The notes beneath the pieces are model-generated. The model saw nothing but the letters and a program-made list of their open reading frames with translations, was not told the origin of the DNA and did no database searches. Below, in pieces: positions 23,701-32,742 of a DNA stretch of 64,000 nucleotides. Position 1 is the stretch's first letter; each line of letters begins with the position of its first letter. Origin of the DNA: Viola odorata (taxonomy: Eukaryota > Streptophyta > Magnoliopsida > Malpighiales > Violaceae); contig OY829539.1 of assembly GCA_963691705.1 (NCBI GenBank), positions 58,316,327-58,380,326 of the forward strand, written 5' to 3'. Position numbers and translations under genes: made by a program.

Positions 23701-24325
23701 CCTTCTTTGATTTGTTGACCCTAACGCCAAGGTTGGTGTTGGTTCCAACAACGCGACCGTGATCATGACATTCGCGAACTGCATTGTTGCTTTCTTCACG
23801 AACCTCAATGTCTTAGCGAACCTACTCTCGATATCAACTCTGTTCATATTTTCGCTCGTGTCCCTCAGTTTATTAACGCGACGATACTATGTCACTAGGG
23901 AGACATCAGAATCTGACAGGAATAAACTCATTCTGTTCTTGGTGTTGATTATAGGATCTTCAATTGGTACTGCTGCGTATTGGGCGACCGGTACAAACGG
24001 ATGGATCGGCTATGCAGTGACTCTGCCTATCTGGTTTTTATCAACACTGGGGCTGAAAATGACATTGAAGCAAGCAAGAAAACCTAAATTGTGGGGTGTG
24101 CCATTGGTGCCATGGCTTCCATCAGCAAGTATAGCTATCAATCTGTTCATCATGGGGTCAATTGATTTGAAATCATTCATCAGATTTGGAGTTTGGGCAC
24201 TGATTTTGTTTGCTTATTATCTGTTTGTTGGGCTACATGCTTATTATGATGCAGCTAAGGAGACTCAAAAAGAAGCTATAACATCAAACCAACTTGAAGC
24301 TCGGTCTAACTCTACAAACTCCTAA
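20746..24325 (+). pseudogene. CAT1: Cationic amino acid transporter (CAT1-type), split by an insertion
   Basis: APC-superfamily transporter of basic amino acids at a cell membrane. The N-terminal part (20746-21889) has the plant CAT signature FLPEESFQSW, EMKKTLNWWDL, GSVMGAGIFVLTG, GGSFAYLRVELGDF and AEEIKNPGRDIPIGLVGS, with about nine membrane helices, and runs to PPILAYIND. The C-terminal part resumes at about 23751 in NATVIMTFANC, continues through LLSISTLFIF, YYVTRETSESDRNK and WGVPLVPWLPSASIAIN, and stops at 24323-24325. Together they would make about 570 residues. Relatives continue IND-KTGTPV-NATV, so about six codons are lost at the ~1.86-kb insertion. No clean GT-AG pair restores the frame, so I do not read it as an intron. 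A truncated ~10-helix product would end in junction sequence. CAT1 versus CAT5/CAT8 is uncertain. Confidence 0.82.
21890..23750. mobile_element. Composite insertion inside the transporter gene, probably retrotransposon-derived
   Basis: The ~1.86-kb segment has no transposase or polymerase ORF. The stretch 22310-23110 resembles the non-coding leader of plant LTR retrotransposons, including ATCCCTGAGGACGAACC near 23060. A short tandem duplication at about 23270-23395 repeats TTGATTTGAGAGAGAGAGTG and GCTAAACACTCTTCTCT. Near the right end are GACGCTGACGCTG units (23594-23665). I could not define terminal repeats or a target duplication. Confidence 0.5.
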
Positions 24326-24339
24326 AAGAAATTGAGTTT

Positions 24340-25012
24340 TGCTTTCTTGAGTTTGTTTGTATGTGAGCAACATTTACCTTTACTACCCTTTTTTTTACTC
24401 TTGTAAAGCCTAAAACATAAGAAAATATACTAGAGTTTAAAATGCTTATTCACACATGTGCAATAAGCCAACAACCATTCTTCTTTGAAATCCGATAATG
24501 TTTAGGCCGAGATGACACCCAAAAAAACCGTAAAATAGACAAATTATATGGCTAGTCATAAATTTGTTTGTCAAATAGATCATTTTTGTGGAATATTTTG
24601 TTCAAAAATTACACAATTTAATTTACACAACCCGATGACGGTTGAAGAACTGAAGATAAAAGTTCAAACCATTGCCGGAATCGACATGACTAACACGAAG
24701 CTCGTTCTTGGGGAACCTCCGAATAATCGTGACCTTGAAGATTTTGAATTTTTGAGCGATTCGGGTATTAATAGAGATAGTTATGTAAGAATTCAAAGGA
24801 AGTAGGTGGTGTGGGTGGTAAGGTTGAAACTAAAGGAAAAGAATAAAGGAAACTAGTAGCTTTTTACTAGTTAGTAATAGTAGCAATAATAAAATTCCTA
24901 TAATAAAACAGAGGTTGTTCTATTCTATCTGTGTGTTTTGTGGTTAAAGATTACTGCTTTATTTATTGTCTTGTATGAATTAGTTAATAAAGAGGTGGTA
25001 AGGCGATCCTTC
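24340..25012. repeat. Segmental duplicate, copy 1 (transporter 3' flank plus ubiquitin-like fragment)
   Basis: 24350-24628 matches 27160-27460 (shared phrases CCTAAAACATAAGAAAATATAC, GACAAATTATATGGCTAGTC and TTCAAAAATTACACAATTTA). 24632-25012 matches 28956-29276. In copy 2 the two parts are separated by about 1.5 kb holding plastid DNA and a full ubiquitin-like gene. Confidence 0.8.
24548..24805 (+). pseudogene. Ubiquitin-like domain fragment, copy 1
   Basis: 85-codon ORF. Only the part from Met at 24635 (MTVEELKIKVQTIAGIDMTN) to the stop is ubiquitin-like. The first 29 residues translate the duplicated transporter 3' flank. The fold is missing its first strands, and the C-terminus (YVRIQRK) has no Gly-Gly, so it could not be conjugated. 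It is nearly identical to the fragment at 28959-29129 and related to the second domain of the protein at 28222-28659. It looks like a fusion created by deletion, not a functional gene. Confidence 0.65.
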
Positions 25013-25414
25013 ATCTTCCCAGAAGCCGAAATCAGAGCCCTTTTACTGTAAAATTCGAAACTTTGCTCCTCAGTTTTGTCTCTTTGAACTCTTAATTTGT
25101 TTTGAAGTTATGTGTTTTATCAATGAGACTATATATGCTGTTAGCATCAAGGTCTTTTATTAAGATATTTTTATTATGTATGAACCACAAGTATTTGTTT
25201 AAACTTTAAATAGGTTATCGAATTATTTAATTTCTCTGTCTCTAAGATAAGAGGAATAGTGATGAGAATGAACAATTCAAGAAGTGAACTTTTTCTAGAT
25301 TGACAAGATATGCATACCAAATGATGAAAAATGCACTAGGTCCTCCAACTATGACCATTTGGACACATTTAACTCTCTGTTTACGTTTTGGATACATTAC
25401 AAAATAACTGCTAA
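25013..25414. other. Intergenic spacer
   Basis: Non-coding. It lies downstream of copy 1 of the duplicate and contains the 3' flank of the minus-strand F-box pseudogene. Confidence 0.5.
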
Positions 25415-26601
25415 TTAATCGGCAGAAAGAGACACCAGACTCTCCTCCATGTGTTGGACAACATTATTTTGAAACTCAAAAATCTCTTCCAGATGTATGG
25501 GAACACACAACAGAGTTTCTTCAAATCTGACCTTTTTTCCTCCTTCAACTCTCAACTTCACAATCACGCCCCGGTCTGCGCCCCCGGACTGCTCACAGAC
25601 ATCATCACACATGGCCACGATCTCCTTACCTTCTTCCTTTGAGAGTAGAATCAGAGAAAACCCGAGAAACAAGCCGGGGCGAATGACCGTAAGAGGAATC
25701 GATAGCAGTTTTGTCCAAGACGACTCCACGCCATACTCTTTCATCACCCACAAATCCATCACACGATAACCATTCTCATAAGCAATAGTGCATAAGCAAA
25801 GACATCCTCCTAATACGCTTCCTACCCAAGGGCCCACTGGAGCATGAGAAAATTTGAGCAGTCAATGCTTCTCGGTGGCTAAATCAAGAGCAAGAATACA
25901 TACCTCCATGGAACCACCACTTGGAGGATAATAACAAATAATCCAATGAATTGCTCCATTGGAAAGGACTCCAATGGATTTATATTGTTTTTTGAATAAA
26001 CATATACCCCTATCTTCAATGTGGTCTACAGGCGGCCTTCTCCAAGTGTTTGATTCAGTGTGAACACATCAAGTTCTGTTACTTTAGGAGGGCGACGGTT
26101 GCAATTTAGCCAAACTAACTTATAATCATCTATCAATTCATCATAACCGAACCAAGCATAGGTCCATAAGTCATCCTGAACCGAATAGCATCCCCGACGA
26201 GGCAGTCTCCTGAATTTTCTGGTTGAAGGGTTCCATAAAATCAAGCCGCTCTTGTCACGACTACTTTTATTTTTGTGGTCCACACAAACCAGGCCGTTGC
26301 ATGACCCTAAAAATAGATTTTTACCGTAATCATCAGGTTCCGTTTCCCATGGAAGAGAAAGAGGAGTGAATGCCCTATTTTTGATCCTCAGTAAAGATTC
26401 GATTGTTATAGTTGAAAACTTTCTAAGATTTTCACAGATCAAAACACAAGGCCGCATCCGATGCAAGCTATTAGAGAATTGAGGATCGGAAATAACAGAG
26501 TACCATGTTTTGCAGACGCAATTGAACCGCATAAGAGATTTGACAGGTAGCTTTGCCAGTATTTCCGCAATCACATCGTCACAGACTACAACACCCGCCA
26601 T
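25415..26601 (-). pseudogene. F-box protein pseudogene (F-box-associated domain type)
   Basis: Starts at ATG 26599-26601 (MAGVVVCDDVIAEILAKLPV). The F-box includes KSLMRFNCVCKTWYSVISDP. The F-box-associated part has GSCNGLVC, LWNPSTRKFRRLP and FGYDELIDDYKLV. Such proteins are SCF ubiquitin-ligase substrate receptors. The frame breaks near 26047-26052, where the downstream phase reads NTWRRPP, so one base appears lost from an A run. It continues through SNGAIHW and LALDLATEKH, meets TGA at 25862-25864 (a CGA-type Arg is the likely ancestor), then stays open from LLKFSHAPVGPWVGSVLGG to a stop at 25415. One frameshift and one nonsense codon make it non-functional unless the assembly is wrong. 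Confidence 0.8.
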
Positions 26602-26688
26602 TGCTATGAAACAGAATCGAAGAAAACACCGAACTCGCAGTTTATAACAATTTATAAAGCAGCAGACACAGGGAAGATATATATACAT

Positions 26689-27155
26689 ATATATGTTTGA
26701 TTAGAGTTCTACTTCGACTGAAGTTTAAGTTTAAAAGGATTCCAACCGAAGTTTAAAGTGCATTGGTTAAGAATTGGTTACTATTTTCTTCAAGTTACAT
26801 GTTTATTTAACAATTTCAATTTAATCAAAATTCTTCCAAGTGAAACAACATTCATCAGCAACGCATCTCTTCACCAATCAGCATCATGCAGCCCATAACT
26901 AACAATATACTGCGACCATTAAACGGATAATTAAACCACAAGTGATGACAAGTACCTGAGGCTGAGGGTGCAAACACAGTACCATCAACAAGCTCGGATC
27001 AATTCGATGAGGAGACCTTGTAGTTGAGCCCTCCCTTGCTCCTACTCTGCCGCCGCCGCCGCCGCTGCCGCCAATGGTGGTGGGTGTTGCTGTTGGTGCT
27101 TCTGTTTGGCACCTATTCACCACCAAATTAGCAACCCAAACACAACAAATTTGGA
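26689..27155. other. Intergenic spacer with a GCC/GGC-coding patch
   Basis: A minus-strand 75-codon ORF at 26899-27126 holds a Gly run encoded by (GGC)n. It could be a first exon ending CCTCAG/GTACTTG near 26955, but no partner exon is visible and I do not call a gene. Confidence 0.35.
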
Positions 27156-27475
27156 TGTGAGCAACATGTACCTTTACTACCCGTTTTTTTCACTCTTGTA
27201 AGACCTAAAACATAAGAAAATATACACTTTTAAATATACTAGAACTCTATCGGACGTTTAAAATGTTTATTCATACTTGTGCAACAATCATTCTTTTTTT
27301 AAATTCGATAGACACTCAAAAAAATATTAAAATGGACAAATTATATGGCTAGTCATATAATTGAGTCCGTAAAAATGATTTTTCAATTCAATGCTTAAAA
27401 AATAATTTATTTGTCAAATAAATCCTTTTCGTGGAAGATTTTGTTCAAAAATTACACAATTTAATTTACAATTTC
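27156..27475. repeat. Segmental duplicate, copy 2 left part
   Basis: Matches 24340-24628, the 3' flank of the transporter gene. It has small indels, for example an extra TATACACTTTTAAA block near 27224. No transporter coding sequence precedes it here. Confidence 0.75.
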
Positions 27476-27810
27476 ACCCCAACTGAGACGGGGTTTAATC
27501 CCGTCCATAAAAAATCACAATTCTTTCATTTTTCAACCAAATCATATGAAGCATTCAAATAAATACCCATTCTAATTTCAATGATCGTATCATATAAAAT
27601 GACAATCATCAGTTCCAAAACATCCACTTAATTCTCATATTTCAAGGGACTCTATCTTTATTCTCGTCCGATTAATTAGTTATCTATCAGACTGTGGAGT
27701 GAATGATTTGATCAATCGATTTTTTCTTCAACTTGAAATCGATTCAATATTTTTATTTTATTTTTCATATAAATATATATAAATACTGAGTTCGGGTTAA
27801 GGCCAGTATC

Positions 27811-27901
27811 AAGAATTCTGATTTTACGTATGGACAATTCCTCAATATCTTGTTCATTCGCAACAAAATATTTTCTTTGTGCGGCGGTAAAAAAAAACAT
27901 G
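27811..27901 (+). other. ycf2: Nuclear plastid DNA fragment: part of ycf2
   Basis: Read on the plus strand, the segment encodes [17 protein letters not shown] and then FSLC, KKKH, which matches the plastid Ycf2 protein as I remember it. It ends in a poly-A/poly-T junction just before the rrn16-trnI fragment. It is a nuclear copy (NUPT) without function. Confidence 0.75.
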
Positions 27902-27921
27902 TTTTTTTTCCATTGCAGAAA

Positions 27922-28092
27922 AACGACGCAATTATCAGGGGCGCGCTCTACCACTGAGCTAATAGCCCGTCGTGCGGGCCTCCCGCCAGGGGCCCACTAT
28001 GCCAAAAGCGAGAGAAACTCCATCCCTCTCTTTCCTTTTTACGTCCCCATGCCGCCACGCGGGAGGGACATGGGGACGTAAAAAGGGGATGT
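27922..28092 (-). other. Nuclear plastid DNA fragment: rrn16-trnI spacer and trnI-GAU exon 1
   Basis: On the minus strand, 27968-27932 reads GGGCTATTAGCTCAGTGGTA and then the rest of plastid trnI-GAU exon 1, ending CCTGATAA. A few intron bases (TTGCGTCGTT) follow before homology stops. Upstream lies the plastid 16S-trnI spacer (TTTCTCTCGCTTTTGGCATA; ACGTCCCCATG). Exon 2 is absent, so no tRNA can be made. Confidence 0.88.
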
Positions 28093-28221
28093 AATATTCT
28101 CATTTATTCAGAATATATTTATTATTTACTACTTTTTAATGAATCTAATCATGTGTTTAGCTTAATTATTGCAAAACTAACAATATATATTTGGTTTTTG
28201 TTTTTTTCTAGCCGATCGATA

Positions 28222-28659
28222 ATGAGACTTTCTGTTTTCTATGGGAAGAAAACGAAAGAGGTAGAGATTGACCCCGACGGAACTGTTTCGGACATGAAAC
28301 TGAAAATTCAAGCGAGATATGGTGTTCTAAGAGAAGATCAAGCCGTACTCCTTGAGAATTCAGTGTTGGAAGATGACAAGAAAGTCCAGCACTATGGACT
28401 CAATGAATTCAGTTGCATTCATGTTCTTGTCAAGTTTTGGATTAATGTTCATGGGCCGAATCCTGAACGGGTGTTCAAGATTAAGGCCCATGACGAAATG
28501 ACCGTCCGGGATGTGAAGGAGATACTCGAGGAGATGGGCGTAGACATGACTGACAAGAAACTCGTGAGGGAGAAACCTCCAAAGTGTGTTGACGTCTATG
28601 ATGAGGATAATTTGCAAGTTAGTAGTGTTAATGGTGAAACTTACCTACAATTCATGTGA
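28222..28659 (+). CDS. Protein with two tandem ubiquitin-like domains
   Basis: 145 codons from ATG at 28222. A TTTTTTTCTAG acceptor 10 bp upstream suggests a leader intron. Domain 1 (residues 1-72) has the ubiquitin pattern MRLSVFYGKKTKEVEI, then TVSDMKLKIQARYGV and VQHYGLNEFSCIHVLVK. Domain 2 (73-145) has INVHGPNPERVF, then MTVRDVKEILEEMGVDMTDKK. No Gly-Gly tail is present, so it is a ubiquitin-fold protein rather than a modifier. Plants have many small tandem UBL proteins of unknown role. The downstream fragment at 28959 resembles domain 2, so the cluster arose by local duplication. Confidence 0.7.
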   Translation: MRLSVFYGKKTKEVEIDPDGTVSDMKLKIQARYGVLREDQAVLLENSVLEDDKKVQHYGLNEFSCIHVLVKFWINVHGPNPERVFKIKAHDEMTVRDVKEILEEMGVDMTDKKLVREKPPKCVDVYDEDNLQVSSVNGETYLQFM

Positions 28660-28904
28660 GTAGAGAATGACAATAATAAAATTTCCATGTGGAATGGTTA
28701 CGAAATGCAATAAAAAAGTGTTTTTGGATAACATTAAATGTCGGCTTAGTTCAATTTAACACAATCAATCTCACAATTTTGCTTTAAAAAAAACATTTCA
28801 TGTCCCTCAACAAATAAAAATAAATATTTCATGAAAGGATTGGAAAGGCACATAATCACAAATCTTTTAATTTTCAACCAAAACAATATGGTGAAGCATT
28901 CAAT

Positions 28905-29129
28905 TTGCTTTGTGTCCGTGTATCAAACCAACAATGCGTCGTCATCGTCCACAACGCGATGACGGTTGAAGAACTGAAGAAGAAGGTCCAAACCGTTGCC
29001 GGAATCAACATGACTAACACGAAGCTCGTTCTTAGGGAACCTTCGAATAATCGTGACCTTGAAGATTCGGAATTTTTGAGCGATTTGGGTATTAATAGAG
29101 ATAGTTATGTAAGAATTCAAAGGAAGTAG
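28905..29129 (+). pseudogene. Ubiquitin-like domain fragment, copy 2
   Basis: From ATG at 28959 it encodes MTVEELKKKVQTVAGINMTN to the stop after YVRIQRK, 56 residues. The frame is open upstream (VSNQQCVVIVHNA) but has no Met start. It lacks the start of a ubiquitin fold and any Gly-Gly tail. The 3' flank to about 29276 is nearly the same as that of copy 1. It is probably a domain-2 remnant of a gene like 28222-28659. Confidence 0.6.
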
Positions 29130-29276
29130 GTGGTGTGGTGGTAAGGTTGAAACTAAAGGAAAAGAATAAAGGAATTTACTAGTTAGAGGTTGTTCTATCT
29201 GTGTTTTGTGGTTAAAGATTACTGCTTTATTTATTGTCCGGTATGAATTAATTAATAAAGAGCTGGTAAGACGATC
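28956..29276. repeat. Segmental duplicate, copy 2 right part
   Basis: Matches 24632-25012. Copy 1 has an extra ~40-bp AT-rich segment (near 24855-24910) that is missing here. Confidence 0.8.
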
Positions 29277-29400
29277 CTTCCTAACTAAAAAGAAAACTGC
29301 TATTTAATTTTTTGTAAAAAATATTATATAGTTTATAATAAAATCTAATAAAAAATAAAACTCAATACTCAATAATTTTTTGTCAAAAATATTATATAGA

Positions 29401-30289
29401 TCAGATCAGACCATGTACCTGTTTCCCAATCTTCAATTTCCCCTCATGACCACAGGCTGCAAGCACGTTTTTAAAAGAAACATGATCAAGCTTTATTCCT
29501 AACCTGACCATTTTGATAAATGTTAAAATTGCTTCAAACCCGTTTACCCCTTCGTGACTATATCCAGATACCAACGCATTCCATGAAATCCAATCCTTAA
29601 TTCTCATTTCATCAAACACTCTCCTAGCCTCTTGGAAATGTCCCCACCTACAATACATACTTATAAGAGCATTCCCGATAAAAATCTCCCCATCCAACCC
29701 AAATTTCATTAGACAAGAATGCAAATGTAGTCCAAAGAGAAACTCTTCATGCCTTGAAAAGAAAGAAAGAGCTTTAGTATAAGTCACAGCATAAAAAATA
29801 ACGCCACTAAAATTCATTCTCTGTACAAAACTCAATGCATCTTTGCTCTCTTCAAAACCCGACAGCATAGTATTCCAAGATACAATGTCACGGTCATTCA
29901 AACTCTCAAAGATGACTAAAGCTTCACCAAACTTTCCAGACTTACAGTACATATTTCATCAACGAATTACAAACCATAATACGCGAACCAAACCCAGAAG
30001 TAACCACAAACCCGTGGATTCGACGCCCTAGTAATGAGTCCCCATTGCATCCCTTCAGGGCAAGCGCTACGGTCACCTCATCAACGGAACCCAGGTGGAG
30101 TCTCGTCTTTAAAGTCTCAAATTGAAGGTTTTTAGGTGGGGAGGAGGGCGCCGAGTGGCGAAAGGGGATGTCATTTGGGTGTGGAATTATGTCGAGCGGG
30201 TGGCATGTTTCAGCGATCGCGTGAAGGTTTTTGCACTGTCGAGATATTCTGCTGGTGGTTTTGAAAGATGAGAAATGGCGTGAGATCAT
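29401..30289 (-). pseudogene. Truncated, frameshifted PPR protein gene
   Basis: Organelle RNA-binding PPR gene of the PLS type. The first part (30289-29945) gives a targeting-type N-terminus and LGRRIHGFVVTSGFG, MVCNSLM. At about 29955 one extra A in GATGAAATATG breaks the frame; the next phase continues NMYCKSGKFGEALVIFE. Then come repeats with DIVSWNTMLSGF, NALISMYCRWGHFQEARRVF and KDWISWNALVSGYS, to IGKQVHGLI, a stop and AT-rich DNA. A normal member would continue for several hundred residues (more repeats, E and DYW domains), so the 3' half is missing. Confidence 0.82.
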
Positions 30290-30432
30290 TGGACGTTAAT
30301 GACAGTTGAGATGGGAGAAGGAAGAGGAAGGAGATGAGGAAGCTTGGTTATTGATGAGTTCAATAACATGATTCGGATTTTGGAGGGAGATAGATGGAGC
30401 GGGAGGACGAGTCTGGCCAATTTAGGTTTTGA

Positions 30433-31120
30433 GACTTTAAAAACTTCAAATAACGACGCTGTTTAGAAATTCTATAATGCTGATATCTTAAAATTATCAC
30501 TCAAATATGTAAATTTAAATTGACATACTCTATTCAATAAAAATTTAATATTTATTAATTTTTACATATAAGAAATTTCACGTAGTAAACTAAAAGTTAA
30601 AAGTTTTATTAACTTCTCCTGCACTTCGTCTTTCTTCCTCCTTCTCTCTCTCCCTCCTCCCCCTCCGCCTCCTCAACTGCCTCCGTTGCACTTCGTCTTT
30701 CTTCTCCCTCCTCTCTAGTAGTGTTCTATGGCAAGCATTATATCGGGTGTAATAAAGCTGATTTTAATCTTTAAATGCTAAGTTGAGCAATTGGATGATA
30801 TTTAGGCGAACAAAAAAAATAAAAGGAATGGCACAATTTGGTTGTTGTTTTGGTCATTAGATCAAAGAATATCTTGCATCATCTATGTCATATTAATACT
30901 GTCAAAATTTACAAGTGTCATCGTTGGAAAGCTAAACTTGATATCTATTTTGCAGACCCAATTTTTTTAAAATACGACTGTTAAAAAAATTAGGAGGAAA
31001 TATGGATTTCAACCATTCATTATAATTGGCGGACTGAATTTATTTAAATTTACCAATCCAATTGACAGAAAATTGAGAGGATCCCAATCAAAAAAATAGT
31101 GTAAAAGAACAAAAAAATAC
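30433..31120. repeat. 688-bp direct repeat, left copy
   Basis: Nearly the same as 37009-37696 from GACTTTAAAAACTTC to AAAAGAACAAAAAA...TAC, with a few substitutions and small indels. It abuts the left terminal repeat of the MULE at 31121. Confidence 0.93.
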
Positions 31121-31888
31121 CTTTTACGGAAAAAAGTGTCATTTTGGATTTTGTACTCGGCTGAAATTGCCCTAATGGATCTCTAACGGAAAAAAGTGCC
31201 CTTTTGGACCCCGTACTCGGCAGAAATTGCCCTTTTAGACCCTCCGTCAATACGTGGCAGTTAAGTCCTGACGTGGATATGAAGTGGATTTTATTTTTAT
31301 TTTATTTTTTCACTTCCGAAAATACGTGTCATTGCCACGTCAGCACGATGTCGTTTTGATTATTCCAAAACGTCGTAGTTTTGCAGGTATTTTAGGGATT
31401 ATGATTTCCTGTTTGCTTAAAACAATTGTTCTTCTTCGCTTCTTCTTCGCTTATTCTCAAAACGATTGTTCTTCTTCTTCTTCGCTTATTCCAAAACGCA
31501 TCTTCTTCTTCGCATCTTCTTGGTATTCTACGAAGAGAAGAGAGCTGTTTTTGCTTCTCTCAAAGAAGAGAGCTGCTATTCCAAAAGCCTCTGTTCTATT
31601 TCAGGTACTCCTTTTCACTGTCATTGTTTTATGGGTTTCAGCTGTTTCAGCTGCTGTTTGTTGTTGTAATCGTCATTTACTTATTTTGGTTAAGTGGCCA
31701 TGTCTCCAACAACATTCCTAGGGTTAAGTTTGGTGGTTTTTTTGTGTGGTTGATGATAAAAATGCAAGTAGCAGATACATAAATGCATATAACAGCCACA
31801 TGTTTGTAAAAAAGCCTCAACAAACCAAACTCCCTTACTTGGTTACAAGAATTGTTATTTTTGTGTGGTGTAATTGTTGGTTTCTGGT

Positions 31889-32700
31889 ATGGAATTGCTA
31901 GTTTGTTGCTGCTGCAATTGTTGGTATTTTAGGGCTGAAATTGTTGGTTATTTAGGTCTATAATTGCTATTTTTTTTGTCTACAAATTGCTAGTTTGTTG
32001 GTGCTTCAATTGATACTTATTTAGGGCTGAATTGTTGGTTTGTTGCTGCTGCAATTGTTGGTATTTTAGGGCTGAAATTGCTGGTTATTTAGGTCTATAA
32101 TTGCTGTTTTTTTTGTCTACAAATTGCTAGTTTGTTGGTGCTTCAATTGATACTTATTTAGGGTCGAATTGCTGGTTTGTTGCTGCTGCAATTGTTGGTA
32201 TTTTAGGGCTGAAATTGCTGGTTATTTGGTGCAAACATTGCTATTTTTTTGGTCTACAAATTGCTAGTTTGTTGGTGCTTCAATTGCTACTTATTTAGGG
32301 CTGAATTGCTGGTTTGTTGCTGCTGCAATTGTTGGTATTTTAGGGCTGAAATTGCTGGTTATTTAGGTCTATAATAGCTGTTTTTTTTGTCTACAAATTG
32401 CTAGTTTGTTGGTGCTTCAATTGCTACTTATTTAGGGCTGAATTGCTGGTTTGTTGCTGCTGTAATTGTTGGTATTTTAGGGCTGAAATTGCTGGTTATT
32501 TAGGTCTATAATAGCTGTTTTTTTGTCTACAAATTGCTAGTTTGTTGGTGCTTCAATTGCTACTTATTTAGGGCTGAATTGCTGGTTTGTTGCTGCTGCA
32601 ATTGTTGGTATTTTAGGGCTGAAATTACTGGTTATTTAAGTCTATAATTGCTGATTTTTTTGTCTACAATTGTTGGTTTGTTGGTGCTGCAATTATTTTG
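31889..32700. repeat. Minisatellite with a 136-137-bp unit
   Basis: About six copies of a unit containing GAATTGCTGGTTTGTTGCTG, TTTTAGGGCTGAAATTGC and TGCTAGTTTGTTGGTGCTTC. Successive units start near 32026, 32163, 32300, 32437 and 32573. It lies in the putative leader intron of the transposase gene (donor near 31604, acceptor ATGTAG before 32730). Confidence 0.92.
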
Positions 32701-32742
32701 CTTATGTATTTTATTGGAAAAAAATGTAGGATTTAAGTTCAA

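Noticed and set aside
21890..23750. Ordinary intron of the transporter gene
   Set aside because: No GT near the left joint and no AG at the right joint keep the frame. Six conserved codons are missing, and the content looks like retrotransposon leader.
27932..27968. Functional tRNA gene
   Set aside because: Only exon 1 of the plastid trnI-GAU is present. The second exon is missing, so it is a plastid DNA relic.
31284..31782. Phe/Leu/Ser-rich ORFs upstream of the MULE transposase
   Set aside because: They lie in the pyrimidine-rich leader (TTCTTCTTCGC repeats) and the left terminal repeat. Three frames are open at once, as expected from simple repeats.
31889..32700. CRISPR-like or tRNA-like tandem repeat
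   Set aside because: The units are 136-137 bp and contiguous without unique spacers. This is a plant transposon intron, so it is a minisatellite.
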